Positions 55,740 to 64,000 of a DNA stretch of 64,000 nt are shown here, in pieces. The number at the start of each line of letters is the position of its first letter. The first letter of the stretch is position 1. Below the pieces are notes generated by a model. The model worked only from the letters and a program-made list of their open reading frames with translations. It did not search any database and was not told where the DNA came from. Source of the stretch: Seongchinamella sediminis (lineage in GTDB: Bacteria; Pseudomonadota; Gammaproteobacteria; Pseudomonadales; Halieaceae); assembly GCF_003457605.1 (NCBI RefSeq), contig NZ_QRAN01000012.1, positions 62,001 through 126,000 on the forward strand, in the 5' to 3' direction. The position numbers and the translations under genes are program-made.

Positions 55740-58700
55740 ATGACGTCACAGAACTTCGAGATGCTTCGACCTCACTGGCCAGACCTGGCGAACCTGGGCG
55801 GTCATGCGGAGAAGTATGTATTCGATGACCCCCAGAGTGCGTTGATCAAGCTGCGCTGCTTTGCTGAGAAGCTGGTGGGTATCGTCTATCGCGAGTGGTC
55901 TCTGCCCAGCTACCCCAATGACAAGTTCATCGATCGCCTGGAGAACAATGCGTTCGCATCTGTAGTTGATTCCGCGATCATCGACAAGCTGCATGCCATA
56001 CGCAAGGAAGGTAATAAAGCTGCACACGAGGGTAAGTTCGGTAAAGGCAGCAGTCTGTGGTTACTGAAAGAAGCTCATATTCTGGGTTCCTGGTTACTCC
56101 TGTCGCTGAAGAAGGGCGATAAGGCAGACCTGCAGCCCTTCGTGGAGCCGCAGCCAGCAGAGAAGCTCTCTGCCAAGAAAGCCGAAGCCCTGCAGAAGCG
56201 TTTGGCTGAACATCAGGCCCGATTTGACCAGGCCATGGCCGAACTCGAAGCCTCCCAAAAGGCGGAGCAACAGGCGCAGGCGGAAGCGGCCAAGCTGAAA
56301 CAGCAGTTGGATGATGCCTCGGTTGCCCGGCACAAACAGGCCAACGAGGCTGCAAAGAACCTTCTCGAACTCAACGAAGCCCAGACGCGCCGGCGCCTGA
56401 TTGATAGCGAGCTTCACAGCCGCGGTTGGGATATCGACCTCGTCGAAGGCAAAGACACCAAGGAAGTCAGGTTCGAAGTCGAGGTTGATGGCCAGCCGAC
56501 GCAATCGGGTATCGGCTACTGTGATTACGTACTGTATGACGACAATGGCAAGCCGCTGGCCGTTGTCGAGGCCAAGCGCACACGAGAGAATGCCGAGAAG
56601 GGGCGACAGCAAGCCAAACTCTATGCGGACGCCCTGGAAAAGGCGCATGGCCAGCGCCCGGTGATTTTCTACACCAATGGCCACGATATTTACATCTGGG
56701 ATGATGCACAGAAGGCTACGCCGCGAAAATTGTACAGCTTCTATGGCAAAGACAGCCTGCAGTACCTGATTCGCCAGCGCATTACCCGTAAGGATTTGAA
56801 CGCCACCCCCATCGATACGGATATCGCCGGGCGGATGTACCAGATTGAAGCCATCACCCGCGTATGTGAGCGCTTTACTGCGAACCACCGTAAGGCGCTC
56901 TTGGTGCAGGCAACAGGTACGGGTAAGACGCGTGTTGCCATCGCTCTCACCAAGCGCATGATTGATGCCGGCTGGGCCAAGCGTGTGCTGTTCCTGTGTG
57001 ACCGTAAGGAGCTGCGCAAGCAGGCCGGCAAGGCATACAACGAGTTCCTGAGTGAGCCGCTGTATATTGTTGGTAAGAGTAAGAAGGCCGATCGAGGGAT
57101 GGCTCAGCTATACATTGCCACATACCCCGGCATGATGCGCATCATGGAAGAGTTTGATCCAGGTTACTTTGATCTCATCATCGCCGATGAGTCTCACCGC
57201 TCTATCTATAACGTCTTCGGTGATATTTTTAAGTACTACGATGCACTTCAGCTGGGCCTGACTGCCACTCCGGTAGAGATGATCAGCCGGTCAACCAGCC
57301 AACTGTTCGGTTGTGATTACAAAATGCCCACGGCGAACTACCCGCTGGAGCAGGCGGTGGCGGACGGCCACCTGGTCCCTTTCAAGGTGGTCAGCCACAC
57401 CACACAGTTCCTGCGTGAGGGTATCCAGGGCCACAGCCTGAGCGATGAACAGATCGCCGAGCTGGAAGAGCAGGGCATCGATCCCAATGAGCTGGATTTC
57501 AACGCAGCCAGCCTCGATAAGGCCGTTTTCAACAAAGACACCAACCGCGCCATCCTCAAGAACCTGATGGAGAGTGGTCAGCGATTGGCAGATGGCCAGA
57601 CCCTCGGGAAATCCATCATTTTTGCTCGCAATATCCAGCACGCTGACCTGTTGGCCGAGCTTTTTACAGAGATGTACCCCGAATACGGAGGTAACTTTTG
57701 CCGCGTGATCCACTCAAAGTTCGAGCGCGCCGAGGAGCTAATCGACGATTTCAAGGCTACCGACGGCAAAGACAGCGAGATCACCATAGCCATCTCTGTC
57801 GATATGTTGGACACCGGTATCGATGTCCCTGAGGTGCTGAACCTGGTGTTCGCCAAACCCGTGAAATCCAAGGTGAAGTTCTGGCAAATGATCGGCCGTG
57901 GCACGCGTCTTTGCCCGAACCTCTATGGCTCCGCGACTGACGGCAGCGACGACAAGTCAAAGTTTCTGATCTTCGACCACTGGGCCAACTTCGAATATTT
58001 CGAGATGGAACCGGAAGAGGAAGACCCTCGCCAAAGCAAGTCGCTCAGCCAGAAGCTGTTCGAGGCGAGGCTTACTTTCGCTGAGGAAGCGTTGAAACGT
58101 GGTGAAATGGACGCCTTTGGCAAGATGGTCTTGTTGATCAAGCAGGATATCGACAGCCTCGACGATAAGAATATCGCCATCAAAGACAACTGGACACTCA
58201 AGCAACAGCTGAGCCAGGTGGACGTTCTCCACCAGTTTGCGCCCATGACCAAGGGCTTACTGTTTGATCAAATGGCCCCGTTGATGCAGTGGCGCAACAT
58301 CAAGGGACAAAGCGAGGCCCTCAAGTTCGATCTGGACATCGTCAATGCGCAGTACGCCCGCATGGCGCAGCCCGGCCTCCTCGATCCGGTTAAGGATCAG
58401 ATACTGGGCAAGGTGCGAACGCTGTCCATGCACCTGAATCAGGTTCGCAGCAAGGCCGCGGAGATCAACCGGATTCAGCAGGACGATTTCTGGCAAGTAG
58501 CGGCTTTCGATGATTTCGAGCAGCAGCGGCAAAGCCTACGTGGAGTGATTCATCTGCGCGACAAGGGCGCAACGCCACCCCCACAGCCCCTGATGATCCT
58601 GGACATCAAGGAGCATGAGGGCGAGTACCTGACTGAGGAGCGAAAAACCAATATACGCACAGTGGATTACGAGATATACCGGCAGGAAGTTGAGAAAACG

Positions 58701-59207
58701 TTGACGCCACTGTTCGAGAAAGACCCTGTGCTGCAAAAGATTCGTGCCGGGGAGCCAGTAACGGAAGCTGAGCTGGCTCAGCTGAACGCGATGGTCCATA
58801 CACAGAACCCCCGTGTGGACCTTAACCTGCTCGCAGAGTTCTTTCCGGACTCGACCGCCGGTTTGGATCAGCTTCTACGTACCATCGTTGGCCTGGATAT
58901 TAGCGTGATCAAACAGCAGTTCACCGAATTTGTTCAGGAGCATCACATCAAGCTGAATGCGATGCAACAGCGCTTCCTTGGCCTGCTGGAAAGTGAAATC
59001 TGTCGCCGTGGACATATGACGATTGCCGACCTCTACGAACAGCCGTTCAAGTCACTGCATACCGATGGTATCGATGGGCTATTCCAGGACGAGCAGGCAC
59101 ACCTGATAGCGGGTTTTGTCGCCGGGTTTACTGTCAAGGCAGAGCAACCCGTTAAAAAAGTAGAGCTGCCGGTATCCGAGCAGATTGTAGAACAACCCAA
59201 ACGCTAA
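55740..59207 (+). CDS. hsdR: Type I restriction endonuclease subunit R (DUF4145-containing)
   Basis: The 1155-residue motor and nuclease subunit has an N-terminal DUF4145 domain (about 1-115), a coiled coil (about 125-220) and the PD-(D/E)xK nuclease with EAK at 277-279. The translocase has Walker A ATGTGKT at 391-397, DESH at 483-486 and the motif VI region MIGRGTRLCPN. The C-terminus is EcoEI_R-like. ATG 55740 is used because the promoter's predicted start (55721) would make ATG 55722 leaderless; both are possible. Confidence 0.92.
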   Translation: MTSQNFEMLRPHWPDLANLGGHAEKYVFDDPQSALIKLRCFAEKLVGIVYREWSLPSYPNDKFIDRLENNAFASVVDSAIIDKLHAIRKEGNKAAHEGKFGKGSSLWLLKEAHILGSWLLLSLKKGDKADLQPFVEPQPAEKLSAKKAEALQKRLAEHQARFDQAMAELEASQKAEQQAQAEAAKLKQQLDDASVARHKQANEAAKNLLELNEAQTRRRLIDSELHSRGWDIDLVEGKDTKEVRFEVEVDGQPTQSGIGYCDYVLYDDNGKPLAVVEAKRTRENAEKGRQQAKLYADALEKAHGQRPVIFYTNGHDIYIWDDAQKATPRKLYSFYGKDSLQYLIRQRITRKDLNATPIDTDIAGRMYQIEAITRVCERFTANHRKALLVQATGTGKTRVAIALTKRMIDAGWAKRVLFLCDRKELRKQAGKAYNEFLSEPLYIVGKSKKADRGMAQLYIATYPGMMRIMEEFDPGYFDLIIADESHRSIYNVFGDIFKYYDALQLGLTATPVEMISRSTSQLFGCDYKMPTANYPLEQAVADGHLVPFKVVSHTTQFLREGIQGHSLSDEQIAELEEQGIDPNELDFNAASLDKAVFNKDTNRAILKNLMESGQRLADGQTLGKSIIFARNIQHADLLAELFTEMYPEYGGNFCRVIHSKFERAEELIDDFKATDGKDSEITIAISVDMLDTGIDVPEVLNLVFAKPVKSKVKFWQMIGRGTRLCPNLYGSATDGSDDKSKFLIFDHWANFEYFEMEPEEEDPRQSKSLSQKLFEARLTFAEEALKRGEMDAFGKMVLLIKQDIDSLDDKNIAIKDNWTLKQQLSQVDVLHQFAPMTKGLLFDQMAPLMQWRNIKGQSEALKFDLDIVNAQYARMAQPGLLDPVKDQILGKVRTLSMHLNQVRSKAAEINRIQQDDFWQVAAFDDFEQQRQSLRGVIHLRDKGATPPPQPLMILDIKEHEGEYLTEERKTNIRTVDYEIYRQEVEKTLTPLFEKDPVLQKIRAGEPVTEAELAQLNAMVHTQNPRVDLNLLAEFFPDSTAGLDQLLRTIVGLDISVIKQQFTEFVQEHHIKLNAMQQRFLGLLESEICRRGHMTIADLYEQPFKSLHTDGIDGLFQDEQAHLIAGFVAGFTVKAEQPVKKVELPVSEQIVEQPKR

Positions 59208-59258
59208 ATATTAAGTTGCCTGGGCTAGCCAGACAGCAAGCAGTTTAAAGAGAAGACA

Positions 59259-60824
59259 ATGATTACAGGCGCATTGAAAGGCAAGATCGATAAGCTCTGG
59301 GTGGAATTCTGGACGGGGGGTGTAACCAACCCCCTGACGGTGATCGAGCAGATTACCTTCCTGATGTATGCCCGTCTTTTAGACATGAACGAGACTAGCG
59401 ACGAGAAGCGGGCCGAGCGATCCGGGAAAACCTTCAGCCATCGTTTCTCCGACGAACAGCAGCACCTGCGATGGCAGAACTTTCGGCATATAGAGTCTGC
59501 TGACGAGTTGTTGCGAGTGGTGCGCGACGAGCTATTTCCGTTCTTCAAGACGTCCAGCGGCGAAGGCTCCCTCTTCTCCGAGTTTATGAAAGATGCCCAG
59601 CTCATGATTCAAAAGCCTTCGCTACTGCGAAAGGCTATCGACATGGTTAACGATCTCCCCCTGAGCCAGGGCGATACCAAGGGTGATCTGTACGAATACC
59701 TCCTGAGCAAGCTCACCACTGCGGGCATTAACGGCCAGTTCCGTACACCGCGGCACATTATTCGCGCCATGGTGGATATGATGGACCCGTCGGCAACCGA
59801 CCGTATCTGCGATCCCGCCTGTGGGACGGCAGGATTCCTGAGTACGACCTACGAGTTCATGCTCGAGAAGTACAGCTCAAAGGACGGCACTATCCGAGAG
59901 ATTGTCCTTGATGAAAATGGCGAAGAGCAGGAACAAGTCATCTACACCGGCGATCTATTGGCTGACCACCGAGAGCATGTAGACAAAGACATGTTTCACG
60001 GCTTCGACTTCGATGCCACCATGCTGCGCATCGCCGCTATGAATTTGGTGATGCACGGCGTTACCGAGCCGGATATTCATTACCAGGATACCCTCAGTCT
60101 GGGTTTCATTGAGCGTTTCCCCGACTCGGCGAGAGAGAGCTTTGATTTGGTGCTGGCCAATCCACCCTTTAAAGGCAGCTTGGATGAGGAAGATGTCGAT
60201 CCTGAAATTCTCCGTACTGTTAAAACCAAGAAGACGGAACTGCTGTTTGTTGCACTGATCCTTAGAATGCTCAAAGTGGGTGGTAGGGCCGCGGTAATCG
60301 TGCCTGATGGTGTTTTATTTGGCTCCTCAAAGGCTCACCAACAGTTGCGTAAGACTCTAATCGACGATAACCAGCTGGAAGCGATAGTCAGCCTACCAAG
60401 TGGGGTGTTCAAGCCCTATGCGGGTGTGAGTACCGCGGTGATGATCTTCACCAAAGGTGGCCAGACGGATCGGGTTTGGTTTTACGACCTGCAGGCGGAT
60501 GGATTTTCCCTGGATGACAAAAGAACAAAATTGAGCGGAGAGGATAGTGACGATCTACCGGACCTGGTGGGTCAATGGAGGGAATATAGTGAGAGGGTTG
60601 CCGCAGGAAAATCGGTTGAGCAATGGAACGATAAGACCGCTAAAGCATTTTTTGTAGCTAAGGCCGACATTGCAAATAATAAATACGACCTCTCCATCAA
60701 TCGATATAAAGAGGTTGCCTATGAGGAGGCGCGGTACGAGCCGCCTTCAGAAGTTCTGAGTCGTTTGATGAGTTTGGAAAATGAGATACAGAACAGTCTG
60801 AAAGAGCTGGAAGCACTGCTGTGA
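59259..60824 (+). CDS. hsdM: Type I restriction-modification DNA methyltransferase
   Basis: The 521-residue N6-adenine methyltransferase has an N-terminal HsdM helical domain, the SAM motif [11 protein letters not shown] from residue 185 and catalytic NPPF at 301-304. It modifies the host sites so that HsdR does not cut them. It is 51 bases after hsdR and overlaps hsdS by 4 bases. Confidence 0.94.
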   Translation: MITGALKGKIDKLWVEFWTGGVTNPLTVIEQITFLMYARLLDMNETSDEKRAERSGKTFSHRFSDEQQHLRWQNFRHIESADELLRVVRDELFPFFKTSSGEGSLFSEFMKDAQLMIQKPSLLRKAIDMVNDLPLSQGDTKGDLYEYLLSKLTTAGINGQFRTPRHIIRAMVDMMDPSATDRICDPACGTAGFLSTTYEFMLEKYSSKDGTIREIVLDENGEEQEQVIYTGDLLADHREHVDKDMFHGFDFDATMLRIAAMNLVMHGVTEPDIHYQDTLSLGFIERFPDSARESFDLVLANPPFKGSLDEEDVDPEILRTVKTKKTELLFVALILRMLKVGGRAAVIVPDGVLFGSSKAHQQLRKTLIDDNQLEAIVSLPSGVFKPYAGVSTAVMIFTKGGQTDRVWFYDLQADGFSLDDKRTKLSGEDSDDLPDLVGQWREYSERVAAGKSVEQWNDKTAKAFFVAKADIANNKYDLSINRYKEVAYEEARYEPPSEVLSRLMSLENEIQNSLKELEALL

Positions 60825-61996
60825 AGTGGCCTTTGGTAGAAATTGACAAGGTGGCGCAGGTAAATCCTAGACTACCAAAAGGAATAGATGAGACTCAGAT
60901 CGTTTCGTTCATTGGTATGGCTTCAGTCTCTGAGGATGGGAAGTTACTGTCTGAAGAAGACCGGGTTCTGGCCGAAACGAAGAAGGGGTTTACCTATTTC
61001 ACACGACAGGACGTCCTTCTTGCCAAGATCACGCCCTGTTTCGAAAACGGGAAATGTCTGCATGCCGGACAAATTTCCCATGAAGTAGGATTTGGTTCCA
61101 CAGAATTTCATGTGATTAGAGCTAACCCAGACGAGCTCGATGCCAAGTATCTTTTCTATCTTGTATGGAACAATTCTTTCAGGTTCTATGGTCAACACTC
61201 CATGTCTGGCGCAGCCGGCCAAAAAAGGGTATCGGCTGACTTCATCAAAAAATTTAAGATACCTTTGCCACCACTTAAAGAGCAAAAACGCATCGCCGCC
61301 ATTCTCAACAAAGCTAACAACCTCCGCCGCAAACGCCAGCAAACCATCCAGCTCGCAGACGAATTTTTGCGCGCTGTTTTTCTGGATATGTTTGGAGGTG
61401 GGAAGTTTCCGCGGGTCACGATAGGGGAAATCTGCGACGTAAAAGGCGGTAAGCGACTCCCAAAAGGAGAGGAATACGCAAATTCAAAAACAAATCACGC
61501 CTATCTTCGCGTAGTAGACTTCAAGAACCGAGGAATTGATACTAGAGGTCTGAAATATATTTCGGAAGCAACACACAAAAAGATCCGTAGATATGTCATT
61601 TCTCACGAGGATGTGTACATTTCGATTGCTGGAACAATTGGGCTGGCAGGAATCGTGCCTGCTGAACTCTCTGGGTCTAACCTCACTGAAAACGCGGCAA
61701 AGCTTGTCATAAGAGATAAGGGCTCGGTTTGTAATGAATACTTGGCGTTCTGGCTTAGTACACCAGATGCTCAAAGGCAAATAAAGGCTAAGACAATGCT
61801 TACAAGCCAGCCGAAGCTTGCACTGTTTCGTATTGAAGAACTCGAAGTTCCTTTGCCCAAGTACCAAGAACAAATACGTTTCCTGAAAATCAAAAATAGA
61901 CTCGAAAAAGGCTACTTCTATCTCGAAGACTCAAGAAGCCAGGGAATGGAATTGTTCAACGCTCTGAGCCAGAAGGCTTTTTCAGGAGAACTATAA
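60821..61996 (+). CDS. hsdS: Type I restriction specificity subunit
   Basis: The 391-residue protein has two target-recognition domains, each followed by a conserved helix ([26 protein letters not shown] after the first; [21 protein letters not shown] after the second). It sets the bipartite DNA site for both cutting and methylation. GTG start overlaps hsdM. The second domain is AT-rich relative to the first, which suggests domain exchange. Confidence 0.92.
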   Translation: MKWPLVEIDKVAQVNPRLPKGIDETQIVSFIGMASVSEDGKLLSEEDRVLAETKKGFTYFTRQDVLLAKITPCFENGKCLHAGQISHEVGFGSTEFHVIRANPDELDAKYLFYLVWNNSFRFYGQHSMSGAAGQKRVSADFIKKFKIPLPPLKEQKRIAAILNKANNLRRKRQQTIQLADEFLRAVFLDMFGGGKFPRVTIGEICDVKGGKRLPKGEEYANSKTNHAYLRVVDFKNRGIDTRGLKYISEATHKKIRRYVISHEDVYISIAGTIGLAGIVPAELSGSNLTENAAKLVIRDKGSVCNEYLAFWLSTPDAQRQIKAKTMLTSQPKLALFRIEELEVPLPKYQEQIRFLKIKNRLEKGYFYLEDSRSQGMELFNALSQKAFSGEL

Positions 61997-61999
61997 GCC

Positions 62000-63475
62000 G
62001 TGAATAATAAGCAAGCTGAAATGCCTGAAAGCGTAGAAGATCAGCTGGAGTTCATTCAATCAGCCAATAATCTCCGAAGCGTCAATCGATTGCTGACGCA
62101 GGTGATGGCAAAGCAGAGGATCCAGGCTCTCATAAAGGAAGAAAACCTTTCGACTATCAGTGATGCTGTTATGGATCTGGCTTTAGCTGGAGATGGTGAT
62201 GATGATGAGAATCGGCTGCTAGCGGCGGCGGTTCTGGGGCGATTGTCTGCTGTAGCTCGTACTCGTGATGCCGTGGTATTTGAGCGCATCTCTGAGCTAT
62301 TTGAGTCTACGCCTTTGCCGATCGAGACCTTGGCCGATGGTGATGAAAAGTACTATGCGTCCTTGAGCTTCGCGGCTATTGAAGCCGACTGGCTGGTCGA
62401 CTACTGCCACCAGCAGTCGGTGCTGATTGATACATCAGAGAAAGCCCGTCGCGTGCTCTTGTCGATAGCACTACGCGAAGCAGGCTCTTTGTCTGACTTT
62501 TGGCAAATGAATCAACCTGCTCTCAGTCAATTAAGTGAACTGAAGGGGGGTGATACACGATACAAGCGTATCCGCCGGATAACGAGCGCATCCAGTGAAA
62601 TTGTTCGTGAGTGGCAGGGCGAAGTAGGTGTCGACGCGGGCCTGGCGCTGGCAAACTGGTTCTCAGATATTGTGAAAAGCAGCAAGAAGGATGTGGGAGA
62701 GGAAGTTCTCACCGGTATTCTCGATGAATCGCTGACCATGCTGATACGTATCATTGAGTTACGTTTCTCAAATGCCTTGCTTTCCCCGACTTATGGCATG
62801 TTGGGTAGTGCCAGGGATGCGTTCGGTAGGCAGGGCTGGACTGACCTTCTCCGTAGCTCAAACAACATAGATAAAGTGCGTATTGCGCTTAAAGAAGCCG
62901 CTCTGGTTCTGGCACGCCAGGACAAACAAGATCCTGCTTTAATGGGCGTACTAGTTACTGCTTATGATTCTCGTGAACGAGTTATGCCGGCAATCACGTT
63001 GCACTTTACAGACGCTCAAGACTTGATACCAGAGACTAAGCTCTGGTGGGAGCAGGCCGGAGAGCTGAAGAAAAGTCAACGCGTTGTCGAGCAGGTTATG
63101 GGTAACCCTGAGGATCAGCAGATTGGATCTCTGCTGATCAATGTTGAAGAAAGCAAGACAGTTATGGAGAAGCTAGAGAGGGCTGTGGTTCCGTTTCTCG
63201 AGATCTCTGATCCACCTCTGGCAGAAACTGTGAAGAAGGCAGCAGGGAGCTATAGCGAGATAGCGATCGCTGCTCGTCAGCTAGCGACAATGCGCAAGCT
63301 CAAACACATGAATGAAAAGGGAAAGATAGTCGAGTACAAGCCTCTGAAGTACGAGATGCTCGGAGGACACAAGCTAGGTATTCGAAAAGTAAAGGTAGAG
63401 CGCGACGGAATTCAAAAGGAATTTGGTGGCAAGATCAAGGTGTTGGTCAAGCCGCGCGTGTCGCCGGTCGAATAG
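62000..63475 (+). CDS. Unknown protein linked to the type I system
   Basis: The 491-residue protein has no recognised family. About residues 1-420 look all-helical, like an alpha-solenoid (VEDQLEFIQSANNLRSVNRLL, repeated acidic helices). The last 50 residues are beta-rich and basic (GGHKLGIRKVKVERDGI). GTG start is 3 bases after hsdS and the next gene begins 19 bases after its stop, so it is part of the same transcript. Position before an Hsp70-like gene hints at a chaperone partner role, but that is inference. Confidence 0.7.
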   Translation: MNNKQAEMPESVEDQLEFIQSANNLRSVNRLLTQVMAKQRIQALIKEENLSTISDAVMDLALAGDGDDDENRLLAAAVLGRLSAVARTRDAVVFERISELFESTPLPIETLADGDEKYYASLSFAAIEADWLVDYCHQQSVLIDTSEKARRVLLSIALREAGSLSDFWQMNQPALSQLSELKGGDTRYKRIRRITSASSEIVREWQGEVGVDAGLALANWFSDIVKSSKKDVGEEVLTGILDESLTMLIRIIELRFSNALLSPTYGMLGSARDAFGRQGWTDLLRSSNNIDKVRIALKEAALVLARQDKQDPALMGVLVTAYDSRERVMPAITLHFTDAQDLIPETKLWWEQAGELKKSQRVVEQVMGNPEDQQIGSLLINVEESKTVMEKLERAVVPFLEISDPPLAETVKKAAGSYSEIAIAARQLATMRKLKHMNEKGKIVEYKPLKYEMLGGHKLGIRKVKVERDGIQKEFGGKIKVLVKPRVSPVE

Positions 63476-63494
63476 ACACAAGGAGAAGTGAGCA

Positions 63495-64000
63495 TTGGAA
63501 GCTATTGAGGCAAAAATACTGTTGAAGAACCTGCTGAAGCGCATTCGGCAGGTGGGTGATGACGAGTACGAATTAAATGGTAGTTTGACGGACGACGAAA
63601 TGGCTGCGTTGAAGCTGGCGCTTGCGGTGATTGATGGTACGCCAGTCCCCGCGGCTGCACCAGTTACAGCTCCCACTGCTCCAGCAGTCGCACCACTAAA
63701 GCCCGTCCCCATATTCACACCTGAGCCTACGCCCGCACCCGAGATCGAAGAACCGGTAGAGCCGACACCGATAGTTCCGGTGTTTGAACTTGATACTAGC
63801 GTTCTCAGTCTACCCGAACCACCTGAAGACCGGCGTTTATGCCTTGATTTTGGTACAGCCATGTCAAAGGTGGCGCTTGTAAGGGATGCCACATCAGAAC
63901 GCGACTATGAAGACATAGAAGTTCTTAAACTCGGTGTGCCGGGCGACCAGGAAGAGGTCAGCTTCACCATGTTGGTTTCGTCAGTGTTCATAGACGGTGA
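63495..64000 (+). CDS. Hsp70/actin-like ATPase, N-terminal part (partial)
   Basis: The frame from TTG 63495 stays open to the window end, about 168 codons. Residues 1-50 are helical, 55-100 a Pro/Ala-rich linker, and about residue 115 starts the ASKHA phosphate-1 motif LCLDFGTAMSKVALV. AAGGAGA lies before the start. This suggests an Hsp70-family ATPase acting with the type I subunits or the upstream unknown protein. The C-terminus and full domain layout are outside the window. Confidence 0.72.
   Translation, partial: MEAIEAKILLKNLLKRIRQVGDDEYELNGSLTDDEMAALKLALAVIDGTPVPAAAPVTAPTAPAVAPLKPVPIFTPEPTPAPEIEEPVEPTPIVPVFELDTSVLSLPEPPEDRRLCLDFGTAMSKVALVRDATSERDYEDIEVLKLGVPGDQEEVSFTMLVSSVFIDG

Noticed and set aside
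50408-64000. BREX or DISARM assignment
   Set aside because: No PglZ, BrxC, DrmA/DrmB-type or DUF1998 proteins are visible; hsdR, hsdM and hsdS are standard type I subunits.
45199-64000. CRISPR array to feed the CARF-like sensor
   Set aside because: No regularly spaced repeats with unique spacers were seen in the window, and no cas genes.

Overview
The window reads as chromosome of a GC-rich, aerobic, probably marine gammaproteobacterium. The gene order rnc-era-recO-acpS, cysM-relA-mazG, adk and tsaB-uppP, and the set of acyl-CoA dehydrogenase, GMC oxidoreductase, TonB receptor and HupE/UreJ genes, suggest the Halieaceae/Cellvibrionales neighbourhood. That placement is an inference from gene content; no database was searched.

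Bases 1-44,850 are ordinary, densely packed core and metabolic sequence. In order: end of a DUF4845 gene, rnc, era, recO, acpS, cysM, relA, mazG, adk; a histone H1-like Lys/Ala protein; mobA; tsaB, uppP, a 3-hydroxyisobutyrate dehydrogenase-like gene, an M18 aminopeptidase, a queuosine-tRNA mannosyltransferase-like gene, trpS; a truncated haemoglobin plus TonB receptor pair; purC and a TSUP transporter; DUF3604, Nudix, cytochrome b561 and cytochrome c' genes; a LysR/omega-aminotransferase pair; an AEC carrier; PilZ; acyl-CoA and aldehyde dehydrogenases; glpK; FkbM methyltransferase; nitroreductase; PPIase-HupE; hydrolase/TetR; a TetR-controlled GMC oxidoreductase plus coniferyl-aldehyde dehydrogenase operon; and queD.

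Bases 45,018-45,198 hold a tRNA-Val(TAC)-tRNA-Asp(GTC) operon. Accessory DNA starts straight after the tRNA-Asp gene and runs to the window end. Its first part is debris of an integrative element: a toxin-antitoxin pair, an AlpA-like regulator, ParB and DUF2857 genes of the ICE type, and a tyrosine integrase broken by an in-frame TGA.

Bases 50,400-64,000 hold what looks like a regulated defence locus. A CARF-like/sigma-54 activator (54173-55693) sits between two gene sets, and each set is preceded by a near-consensus -24/-12 sigma-54 promoter. Leftward (promoter 53944-53959): an ARPP-1/DUF6569 protein, two small unknown proteins, an HNH nuclease and a zinc-ribbon SF2 helicase. Rightward (promoter 55695-55710): type I restriction genes hsdR, hsdM, hsdS, an unknown 491-residue protein and an Hsp70/actin-like ATPase that runs off the window. 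The working reading is that a small molecule or RNA-end signal sensed by the CARF-like domain switches on both arms. The sequence supports the promoters and domain layout; the ligand and the anti-phage activity are inference.
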